In this document: positions 1 to 6,864 of the stretch, in pieces
Layout of the letters: every line of letters begins with the position of its first letter
Numbering within the stretch: position 1 is the first letter of the stretch
NCBI RefSeq assembly: GCF_938015485.1
Contig: NZ_CALLVU010000050.1
Location: forward strand, 1-44,133
Direction of reading: 5' to 3'
Length of the DNA stretch: 44,133 nt
Origin: an uncultured Lachnoanaerobaculum sp.
Lineage (GTDB): Bacteria > Bacillota > Clostridia > Lachnospirales > Lachnospiraceae
Position numbers and translations under genes: made by a program
The notes under the pieces: generated by a model
Seen by the model: only the letters and a program-made list of their open reading frames with translations
What the model was told of the DNA's origin: nothing
Database searches by the model: none

Positions 1-105
1 AATTACAAAAAACACTTCAAGATCGTAAACTCACAAAGTGTGTTTCCCAATTACCTATTTTTAATCATCATAATTATGCTACATAGCCATTATCACTTCT
101 TGTTA

Positions 106-210
106 CTATAGAACAACAATATTGCCGTTTTTTACTGCACAGAATTGACTTTCATCATATTTTAAATCTTCTTCCTTACATTTTAAGTCCTTACTTATGA
201 AGTAAATTAT
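106..210 (-). pseudogene. possible C-terminal remnant of an unknown gene
   Basis: The reverse strand has 34 open codons ending at a TAG. They read like real protein (for example KEEDLKYDESQF and AVKNGNIVVL) but have no start codon, and an in-frame stop lies just upstream. The stretch sits directly downstream of the M56 sensor gene. I do not recognise the family. It could be the decayed tail of a third gene of the BlaI/M56 operon or chance. Apart from this, bases 1-229 show nothing I can support. Confidence 0.2.
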
Positions 211-229
211 CTATTCTCCAGTGCACAAC

Positions 230-1603
230 TTACTTTATATAACTATTTATTTTAGCTCTATATTTCAATGAATTTGTTGACATGTTGAGTATAATGACCT
301 CATACCTGCTATTATTTTGTGCTTTAACTGTTAATGTCGCAGCTCCGTAACACGCTCTATTATAAATAGTATTCCCATTTTGATTTATTATAATGTTGTA
401 CCTCACTCCACCATAAGACGATGCATTACTTATCTTCACTGTAAAGCCATTGTGATTCGGTTGTGTCCAAGATGCCATATTAAACTTATAAGATTTATGT
501 GCCAAACCTTCTAAAGTTGCATTGTCATCTATATTAGCAGAGTTTAACTCAATAGGGGCTATCTCTTCTAAAGTTAATTGCTCATATTCCTCCTCTGTTA
601 TTACCCTTACCATATCATCTTCTAATACTTCTTCTTGAAAAAAATCTCCCTTTTCAATAACTGGGTTATTTTCATTCACACCTATATCAGCAAATACCGT
701 TATAGATAAAGCAATCATTAAAACCAAAGTACAAATTCCTGACAATCCTCTTTTCCATCTTTTCATAATAATCATCCTTTCTTTTGTTGGGTGTAATTTT
801 AAAACCGATTTTTCCTGTATTTCTTTTAATTCTACAAGCCGCAGCATAGATAAACAGTATTCTTTTCTATTTTTAACAGTATCTCCCACTCTTTGAATAA
901 CCAACTTATCACAAAGTAGCTCTAAATCATCCTCCATATATCTTGATGCCACAAGAATAAATGGATTATACCAAAATAAGCAAGTAAGCACATTTTTTAT
1001 ATGGGTAAGCACTATGTCAAATTTTTTAATATGAACCATTTCATGTATTATTACATATTTTAATAAATTATTATCTTCTAATACTTGGCTCTGTATTATT
1101 ATTTTAGGACGAACCACTCCATAGGTAATAGGAACTTTAATACCATCATTTATGTATATCTGTACCTGTCTTTTCAATCTGAAACTATTAACAAGTTCCT
1201 CTATTCTACTATCCGATTCTATCCGTACTGAGTTCCTTAGTGCTTTGTTTCTCTTTGTTACTTGGACTCCTGTATATATCAAAAGTATACTTGCAACAAT
1301 TAGTTGATTCAAATTAGATAAGATATATCCAACTTCTTGCACAAACATTTTTATATAAGCACTTATCAACACAAATGGTTCCAGTAAATATTGAAGCATT
1401 ACATATTTCTCTAATTCTTCAATTTGAATTAAAATAGAAAACGGAAAAAGCAAATAAATAAAAAGTATTGACCATAAAATAATGTTTGCCCATTTAACGC
1501 TCTTAAAATTCAATGTTTTCCTGGTCAAAAGCACCAACATTATAATAAAAGTGCTCTTAATGCTTCTTTCCAAAGTCGAAACTATTACGAATTCTACCAT
1601 CAC
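230..1603 (-). CDS. BlaR1/MecR1-like M56 family membrane metallopeptidase sensor
   Basis: This is a 457-residue integral membrane protein of the M56 (BlaR1) type. The N-terminal third is hydrophobic with several predicted membrane spans. A zinc-peptidase motif HEMVH lies at about residues 187-191 in a conserved context (VIIHEMVHIKKFD). A further hydrophobic segment at about residues 285-305 (LSGICTLVLMIALSITVF) is followed by about 150 extracytoplasmic residues. That C-terminal part is not a penicillin-binding sensor: I see no SxxK/SxN/KTG order, and the last 90 residues look like a small beta-rich domain (WTQPNHNGFTVKI, YNIIINQNGNTIYNRA). In this family the sensor sheds or triggers cleavage of its BlaI partner. 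It lies just downstream of blaI with 4 bases between. The start is GTG (1603), or ATG three bases later. The inducer is unknown; a cell-envelope signal is an inference. Confidence 0.85.
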   Translation of the reverse strand: MMVEFVIVSTLERSIKSTFIIMLVLLTRKTLNFKSVKWANIILWSILFIYLLFPFSILIQIEELEKYVMLQYLLEPFVLISAYIKMFVQEVGYILSNLNQLIVASILLIYTGVQVTKRNKALRNSVRIESDSRIEELVNSFRLKRQVQIYINDGIKVPITYGVVRPKIIIQSQVLEDNNLLKYVIIHEMVHIKKFDIVLTHIKNVLTCLFWYNPFILVASRYMEDDLELLCDKLVIQRVGDTVKNRKEYCLSMLRLVELKEIQEKSVLKLHPTKERMIIMKRWKRGLSGICTLVLMIALSITVFADIGVNENNPVIEKGDFFQEEVLEDDMVRVITEEEYEQLTLEEIAPIELNSANIDDNATLEGLAHKSYKFNMASWTQPNHNGFTVKISNASSYGGVRYNIIINQNGNTIYNRACYGAATLTVKAQNNSRYEVIILNMSTNSLKYRAKINSYIK

Positions 1604-1607
1604 ATCA

Positions 1608-1988
1608 CTATTCCTCTACTTCAAAGTTATCTATAAAATCTCGCATCTCCTGTATATCTTCTTTGCTCACTTTTTTTTCACTTAAAAAAGCACGACAAAC
1701 ATTAATTATAGAACCTTGAAATAACATTTCGATTGCTTCTTTTCTTTGCTTTTTTAATGCTTCTTCCCTTGAGACAACAGGTTTCAAGGTATATTTGGGA
1801 TATCGTCTTGTGATTGCACCCTTCTCAAGTAACCTGCCAAAAAAAGTATAACAGGATGTCTTACCCATACCATGCTTTTCATATAACAACTTCGATAGTT
1901 CCAATGCTTGAATTTCTCCATTCTTATCTAAGCATTGCCCCTCCCACAACATCTCCATTACCATTAATTCTCCATGTGAAAACTCCAT
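1608..1988 (-). CDS. BlaI/MecI/CopY family winged-helix repressor
   Basis: This 126-residue regulator is of the BlaI/MecI family. It begins MEFSHGELMVMEMLWEG, matching the family's first helix (ELxVMxxLW), followed by a winged helix-turn-helix (GKTSCYTFFGRLLEKGAITRR) and a C-terminal dimerisation segment (EEALKKQRKEAIEMLF...FLSEKKVSKEDIQEMRDFIDNF). I chose the start at 1988 because GGAGAG lies 7 bases upstream; the open frame to 2066 has no such site. It is co-transcribed with the M56 sensor, which would inactivate it on signal. A dyad over its own promoter suggests autoregulation. The usual target, a resistance gene, is not visible here and may lie to the left. Confidence 0.88.
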   Translation of the reverse strand: MEFSHGELMVMEMLWEGQCLDKNGEIQALELSKLLYEKHGMGKTSCYTFFGRLLEKGAITRRYPKYTLKPVVSREEALKKQRKEAIEMLFQGSIINVCRAFLSEKKVSKEDIQEMRDFIDNFEVEE

Positions 1989-2026
1989 TTTTACTCTCTC
2001 CTTATTAATATTTCGTTTTATTTTCA

Positions 2027-2060
2027 ATATGAGTATATCATATCTTTGAGTAAAATTCAA
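2027..2060 (-). promoter_or_regulatory. blaI promoter with overlapping dyad operator
   Basis: On the reverse strand a -35 box TTGAAT (2060-2055) and a -10 box TATACT (2037-2032) are separated by 17 bases, upstream of the blaI start at 1988. The perfect dyad ATATGA-5 bases-TCATAT (2027-2043) covers the -10 box, a likely place for BlaI to bind and repress its own operon. The operator role is inference. The dyad is not the classical TACA-TGTA of staphylococcal BlaI. Confidence 0.6.
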
Positions 2061-2172
2061 TATCAAAAAATATTTAGATGTTGAGTTTTATATTTTGATA
2101 AATACAATAATATTAATAGTTATACCTAATTTTCTTTGTGAAAATTCTCTAGGGATTTCATTTAGAAGTCAT

Positions 2173-2310
2173 ATTATCTGGATTTCCAGATAATTTTAGC
2201 AAGCACAGTAAGTGCATATGCACTTACGAGAAATTGACTTAATCCTCGCTTTCGCATCGGACTCTTTCAGTCAATTTTTCCTTGTTGGGGAATATCCCCA
2301 AACCCCTGCA
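2173..2310. other. oriT: candidate origin of transfer (oriT)
   Basis: Four inverted repeats are packed into 140 bases upstream of mobC/relaxase: ATTATCTGGA with a 2-base loop (2173-2194); a perfect 20-base palindrome centred in GTGCATATGCAC (2208-2227); AAATTGACT/AGTCAATTT (2231-2239 and 2269-2277); and TTGGGGA-ATA-TCCCCAA (2285-2301). The last is followed at once by ACCCCTGCATAAG, and CCCCTG^C (2303-2309) resembles the (T/C)ATCCTG^(C/T) nick of MOBP relaxases. Inverted repeats ending beside a nick-like sequence next to mobC are what an oriT looks like. No experiment or alignment supports the exact nick. Confidence 0.55.
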
Positions 2311-2370
2311 TAAGTAACTTCTTTGATTTCATCACCTAAGTAGTTTTTGAAAAAGTTTTCACTTATTTCA

Positions 2371-2399
2371 TTGAAGCTTACTTTCAAAAATGTTATAAT
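2371..2399 (+). promoter_or_regulatory. promoter of the mobC-relaxase leader
   Basis: TTGAAG (2371-2376) and TATAAT (2394-2399) are separated by exactly 17 bases, a good sigma-A promoter pointing at mobC. Transcription would start near 2406 and run about 65 bases before reaching the hairpin at 2470. Confidence 0.7.
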
Positions 2400-2469
2400 C
2401 CTCTTGTAACTTATATAACTATTTTATCTCTTTACAGGAGATTTCTGATTTAGAAATATACTATAAAGC

Positions 2470-2518
2470 AAAACCTGTAATTCAAGCTTAGTACTTGATT
2501 CTACAGGTTTTTTCTTTT
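2470..2518 (+). terminator. intrinsic terminator/attenuator in the mobC leader
   Basis: The perfect 10-base stem AAAACCTGTA (2470-2479) / TACAGGTTTT (2502-2511), with an inner TCAAG/CTTGA stem, is followed by a T-rich tract (2508-2518). It ends 28 bases before the mobC start, leaving no room for another promoter. An upstream segment TTACAGG (2432-2438) can pair with CCTGTAA (2474-2480), which would break the terminator stem, so this has the layout of an antiterminator/terminator switch. The switch is inferred. Confidence 0.65.
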
Positions 2519-2546
2519 GCTATTTTTAGGATTTGGAGGTTTTGAC

Positions 2547-2915
2547 ATGGCAAACAGAGTAAGAACTCATGGCATTTATTTAATGCTTTCAGATGATGAA
2601 CTGAAGGTTTTGGAGAAAAAATATAGGCTATCCGGCTGTAAAACTTTGCGTCAGTTTATTATGAAATGCATCTTAGCCAAGGATATTTTCGTACTGGATA
2701 TGACGGCTTTTAGGGAGCTTTCCACAAGTATCGGTAGAATAACCGGCAGCATAAATCAGATCGCAAAGCGAGTAAATTCCACCGCAGTGATTTATAAAGA
2801 TGACATCCTTGATATACAAGAGCTACTAAAAAAGCAGGGGAAAGATATTTACTCTCTGCGAAAAAAACTATATGACCTTGGAAATTTAGAAACCATAAAT
2901 ACGGAGGAGATCTGA
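2547..2915 (+). CDS. mobC: MobC-like relaxosome accessory protein
   Basis: This is a 122-residue mobilisation protein of the MobC type found before relaxases in Tn1549-like elements. It would bind the oriT region and help the relaxase nick. Visible features are an N-terminal ribbon-helix-helix-like segment (RVRTHGIYLMLSDDELKVLE), the typical GCKTLRQFIMKCIL helix, and the conserved INQIAKRVNST motif, close to the family's IGxNINQIARxxN. ATG 2547 was chosen because GGAGG lies 7 bases upstream; the longer open frame has none. Its stop overlaps the relaxase start (TGATG), so the two are translationally coupled. It lies behind the attenuator at 2470-2518. Confidence 0.85.
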   Translation: MANRVRTHGIYLMLSDDELKVLEKKYRLSGCKTLRQFIMKCILAKDIFVLDMTAFRELSTSIGRITGSINQIAKRVNSTAVIYKDDILDIQELLKKQGKDIYSLRKKLYDLGNLETINTEEI

Positions 2916-4285
2916 TGGCTGTTACAAAGATTCATCCCATAGAAAAAACTTTGCACTTAGCCCTAAACTACATCATGAATGCTGATAAGACCGATGAAAA
3001 AATCCTTATTTCCTCTTTTAACTGCAATCCTAAGCTTGCTCATCTCTAGTTTGAGCAGACAAAAAGAGAACATAATTCCAAGGCAAAAATCTTAGCAAGG
3101 CATTTAATTCAATCTTTTGCTCCCGGAGAAACCACTCCTGAACAGGCACACAAAATAGGTCTTGAACTATGTGAAAAGGTCTTTCAAGGAAAGTATGAAT
3201 ATGTACTCACTACCCACATAGATAAGGGGCATCTTCATAATCATATTTTATTTAATAATGTAAGTTTTGTAACAGGTAAGGCATATCAAAGCAACAAAAG
3301 AAGTTATCATCAAATCAGAACTGTCAGTGATGAGATTTGTAAGGAAAACGGTTTATCTGTCATTGATGAAAACTATAAAAAATTCAAGAACAGATATTCC
3401 ACAAACGGTAAAAGCTATATTGAATATATGGAATTTAAGAAAGGCAGTTCTTGGAAAAACAGACTTCACATTGCCATTGACAAAGCAATTCTAAAATCTG
3501 GTACTTACGAAGAGTTTTTAAAAGCAATGGAAGATTTTGGATATGAAATTAAGATTGGAAAGTATCTTTCATTCCGCCATAAAGACAAAAAAGATACAGG
3601 AAGATTTACAAGAACAAAGACAAATGTGCTTGGAGAAGATTATACCAAAGAGCGAATTAAAGAAAGAATTGAAGATCCAACCAAACAACAGATTTATAAT
3701 AAAGAACAGCTTTATGACAAACTCTCTTATAAAAAGCCGGATACTATTGTAAATGTAAAGAACAATGAAAAGGTAAAATCCTCAAAAGGTTATGAAGTGT
3801 GGGCAGGTAAACATAACATGAAAACAATGGCTTCATCTTTAAACGAAATGAGAAAATATGGCATAAACACCTATGAAGAACTTGAATTGAAATTAGAGAA
3901 GACAGCCTCAGACAGACAACAATTATTAGATCAGATAAAGCAAGCTGAACAGGAAATGAAATCCATATATTCTGTGATAGAGAATAAAAATACCTTTTCT
4001 AAAAATCAATTGATCTATGACATGTATATTGAAGATAAAGAAAATATCGCCTTTTATGAAGAATACAAGCCACAGATTGTTGCTTATGAAATTGCCTTAA
4101 AAGAACTCGAAAAATCAGGATACCGTACTTTAAGTATTCCGGAACTGTCAGATAAATACTCTGTTTTAGAACAGAAAAAAATTAGCCTTATGGAAGAATA
4201 TGCCTATCAAAACTTCATGCTCCACGATCTTCAACAAGCAAAGAAAAATACGGATATATACCTTAACAACCATCTGGAAAAATAA
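2915..4285 (+). pseudogene. MOBP-type relaxase (MobA/VirD2 family) broken by an in-frame amber codon
   Basis: The gene starts at ATG 2915, overlapping the mobC stop. It reads MAVTKIHPIEKTLHLALNYI, then codon 45 is TAG (3047-3049). After the stop the same frame stays open to 4285 and carries the metal-binding relaxase motif H-x-D-x4-H-x-H (THIDKGHLHNHILFN, about 3212-3256) and a coiled-coil C-terminal half. Without the stop it would be about 456 residues, normal for this family. In relatives the position is usually Q or E, so a CAG-to-TAG change is likely. Restart at ATG 3428 would give a 285-residue protein without the catalytic domain. The role, nicking oriT and piloting the strand, is therefore probably lost unless an amber suppressor exists. 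Confidence 0.85.
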
Positions 4286-4339
4286 AAAAAAGGAGGTCGC
4301 TCCTACCTGATTTGTCGGTAGAAAGCAGCCTCCTTTTTT
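4284..4339. terminator. bidirectional intrinsic terminator after the relaxase gene
   Basis: A7-8 GGAGG (4284-4296) pairs with CCTCC T6 (4329-4339), with an inner CTACC/GGTAG stem. A run of A on one side and T on the other lets it stop the plus-strand relaxase transcript and the minus-strand transcript of the facing membrane-protein gene. Confidence 0.75.
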
Positions 4340-4422
4340 ATAAATGACAGATTAGATAGACAAAGAGATAGACTTTTCTTAGACAAGTCTAAATATCCAA
4401 GGAAAAACAGCAGGCTTCTTTA

Positions 4423-4896
4423 TCACTTGTCCATTTCTATAAGATAATCTTCTCTTCTTTTCCATACAACTAAAGAGATTATACCTATTGTGATATAGTT
4501 TACTACCTGATTGGCTAAATCATTATTTAAAAGGGGTAGAAAATAAGATTTTTCATTTGTAATAAATCCATGTACTAAAATACAATATACCGTCATTGAG
4601 CTGAAAAACGATATAGCTAAATTAAGTATCTTCCCAATCAATCCAAATTTATCATGAATTAACTTAAATAAGACAGAATATAGCACTACAGCCACTATTG
4701 CCACTAATATATCCCAAAAATATACGGCATATCCGGATAAAAACTTGATAGAAAAATAATGGTGTGTATAATACCAACTTGCTATAAATACCGTAAGCTT
4801 ATCCATTGCAAATAAGCTTATTTTTACAAATGTTGTTCCTACAAACAGGATAACTCCCAAATATAGTATAATTAAGGCTATAAAAATCACAATCAT
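4423..4896 (-). CDS. small multi-pass membrane protein of unknown function
   Basis: This 157-residue protein has about four hydrophobic spans: residues 1-30 (IVIFIALIILYLGVILFVG), about 55-78 (WDILVAIVAVVLYSVLF), about 88-110 (LNLAISFFSSMTVYCILVH) and about 130-146 (VVNYITIGIISLVVW). It ends in a short charged tail. I do not recognise a family. It lies 42 bases downstream of the HEPN-like gene on the same strand and probably shares its transcript. Both sit between the relaxase and SSB genes, a common cargo position in these elements, so a joint accessory role (for example defence or exclusion) is possible but unproven. Confidence 0.7.
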   Translation of the reverse strand: MIVIFIALIILYLGVILFVGTTFVKISLFAMDKLTVFIASWYYTHHYFSIKFLSGYAVYFWDILVAIVAVVLYSVLFKLIHDKFGLIGKILNLAISFFSSMTVYCILVHGFITNEKSYFLPLLNNDLANQVVNYITIGIISLVVWKRREDYLIEMDK

Positions 4897-4938
4897 ATCA
4901 TTTCATCCTTTCTACTAAATAATTATACTACAATACTC

Positions 4939-5818
4939 CTATTCTTTTAGCAAATCTTTATTTGATATCAGGTCATTTCCTACAAGTGCTAACCCCATCT
5001 CACTTAACATCATCGCTTTAAATTCCCAATTCTTCAATTTAAACAATTTTGAAGATTCATCAAACACATCAAGATCTTCGTTATTCTTAGTAATCTTTTT
5101 GAGCAACATCATTTCAACCAAGTATAGTGCACCTAAAATATTCAAAATATTTTCCTGATTTGCATATCTTAAATTTTCAAAACGGTTATGCTTAAGACTA
5201 GTGAACGCAGTCCACCAACGTAATTTTTTACCAGGCTGACTTAGATTCCAATTGTAAAACGGTTCTATTTCTATGTCATATCCTATTAGTTCTATCTTAG
5301 TAGTAACTATCTCGTGATTATTTTTAAAAATATACTGTGCATAATCTGTAATTGATTTCCCTTTCTTCATACTATACTCACAAAACTCTTTGAAAATAGT
5401 ATCCAATTCTGCTCCAGTAGCTTGAATAAGCAATGCATAACCATTGGAAAACGACTTATAATTACTCTTATGCAGTTCAACATATTCCAGAGATTCCAAA
5501 AATCTCTTTTCTAGGAGTAAATAATATCGCCAATATTTCTGCATCATCTCCAACCTGTTCATTTGTACTTTCTCCTTCACCTTATCTTTTGCTGCAAGTG
5601 TATCATACATCAAAAAATTTTTGTAGACAAAATTATAACTGTATAGATTATGAATATAATACATTGACTGCATTCCATCCAATAGCAAATTATTCATTAA
5701 CGGAATATGGAGATCATCCTCCCTGATATATTGCCATAATTTTTTTGATTAAATTAATAGTATCGTTGAAAATATGTATGCCTATCTCCTTATTTTTATC
5801 GTTCCACCCCTTTTTCAC
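4939..5818 (-). pseudogene. HEPN-like helical protein of unknown function, frameshifted near its N-terminus
   Basis: The longest open frame with an ATG (5697) gives 252 residues, but that ATG has no ribosome site at proper distance. Coding-like sequence continues upstream in two frames joined at a run of seven T (5740-5746 on the plus strand; A7 in the mRNA). From GTG 5818, overlapping the SSB gene end, the reading is MKKGWNDKNKEIGIHIFNDT... to INLIKK; removing one A continues LWQYIREDDLHIPLMNN into the 252-residue frame, for a whole protein of about 292 residues. The protein is rich in alpha helix. The segment WWTAFTSLKHNRFENLRYAN followed by ILNILGALYLVEM resembles HEPN-type domains of defence or toxin proteins. 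I do not recognise the exact family. Confidence 0.6.
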
Positions 5819-6752
5819 TTTTCATATTCCCTTGTTCTTTTGATCTGCCATCCGTTTTTTCTTTATAATCATTCAGTTTTTTTAGTGTTGAAGGCTTCTC
5901 TTTTGTATCTTGAGATTGTCCTCTGGCTTTTAACAGCTTGGCGGAATATACCTTAAAGTTTGTATATTGCTTTCCATTTTTTCCGATACTAAGCTTTTCT
6001 TTTCCTGAAAGCGAAACAAAATCTCCTTTTCTAAAGTCCTTCACTGCTTGAACCTGTTCATTATAGGCAAAGCAATTCATAAACTTTACATTCCCCATCC
6101 CGTCATTTTGAGCGATAGAAAAACTTGCAACTCTGAAATCCTGTCCCTCATTTGACCTTAGATCCTTCACTTCAACATCTCGGGTAAGATTACCTTTTAT
6201 ATACTGCTTTTCTTGATCATTATCATCTTTCATACTTGTATTTTCCTGTGTTTGGTATTGCTCGTTTTCACTTGTTTCTTCTTTGCTTTTTTCCTGAATG
6301 CCTGCATCTTTTCCTATCTCTTCCTGCTTTATATCTCTCGCTGTTTTTAGGTCTTCATCAATAAAGTCCATAAATCTTTCATCAATCAATCCCATATAAG
6401 AGTCATTCATATAGTTGTCATAGGCATTATCCAGTATGTCTTCATTGTTTATATCTGTTTCCAGTGATATTATTCCCTTAATAAAATCACTATGATTGTA
6501 TTCCGCCAAGAATGATAGCGTTTCTTTCATACTTTCAAAGCTGTTGTTTTGCATGTTTGAAATACTTTTTAAATCGTTTGCATATCTTCCGTTTATCCAC
6601 TCAAACTTGCCGTTTTCTTTATTCTCTTTAATTCCTGATACTATTAAAAATTGTTCACCTGTAAATAATACCGCCTGATTTTTCTTTACATCTAATACCG
6701 TTGTATGTTCTCCCAGTGCTGTTTTAATAATATCTCCTTTTTTTAAGTTCAT
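5796..6752 (-). CDS. SSB-like single-stranded DNA-binding protein with extra N-terminal domain
   Basis: This 318-residue protein starts at ATG 6752, where GGAGG lies 5 bases upstream; the frame is open four codons further. Residues 1-65 form a small domain (LKKGDIIKTALGEHTTVLDV...FEWINGRY), followed by an acidic helical linker. Residues about 185-275 are an OB-fold like SSB (NLTRDVEVKDLRSNEGQDF, FMNCFAYNEQVQAVKDFRKG, GKQYTNFKVYSAKLL). It probably coats transferred or replicating single strands. About 33 residues from the end it carries KPSTLKKLNDYKEK, the C-terminal motif also found in the large helicase, the coiled-coil protein and PcfB. It lies just downstream of the 10-kb gene, with a hairpin between. 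Confidence 0.8.
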   Translation of the reverse strand: MNLKKGDIIKTALGEHTTVLDVKKNQAVLFTGEQFLIVSGIKENKENGKFEWINGRYANDLKSISNMQNNSFESMKETLSFLAEYNHSDFIKGIISLETDINNEDILDNAYDNYMNDSYMGLIDERFMDFIDEDLKTARDIKQEEIGKDAGIQEKSKEETSENEQYQTQENTSMKDDNDQEKQYIKGNLTRDVEVKDLRSNEGQDFRVASFSIAQNDGMGNVKFMNCFAYNEQVQAVKDFRKGDFVSLSGKEKLSIGKNGKQYTNFKVYSAKLLKARGQSQDTKEKPSTLKKLNDYKEKTDGRSKEQGNMKSEKGVER

Positions 6753-6798
6753 AAATTCCTCCATTTCTGTCTTTACACTTTATTTTTCTATTAAATTT

Positions 6799-6833
6799 GA
6801 GAAAAGAGTACCCATAAAAGATACTCTCTTCTC
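6799..6833 (-). other. hairpin between the 10-kb gene and the SSB-like gene
   Basis: GAGAAAAGAGTA (6799-6810) pairs with TACTCTCTTCTC (6822-6833), 12 bases with one mismatch. On the minus strand it is followed by AAATTTAATAG, not a clean T run, so it is a weak terminator at best. It may be an mRNA stabiliser or processing site between the two genes. Confidence 0.4.
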
Positions 6834-6864
6834 ATATTTCCATATGATATTTTTTATCTGAATC

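Noticed and set aside
3047..3049. TAG in the relaxase as a recoded (sense) amber codon
   Set aside because: Other genes of the window, such as ppdK, parts of pcfB and the M56 partner blaI, use TAG as their normal stop, so general recoding is unlikely.
5740..5746. Programmed frameshift at the T7 run of the HEPN-like gene
   Set aside because: Seven bases is short for transcriptional slippage and the needed shift is +1 without a visible stimulator; mutation, phase variation or read error are simpler.
6799..6833. Hairpin before the SSB-like gene as a sixth operon-leading terminator
   Set aside because: The stem is good but there is no T run after it on the minus strand, so it was left out of the attenuator set.
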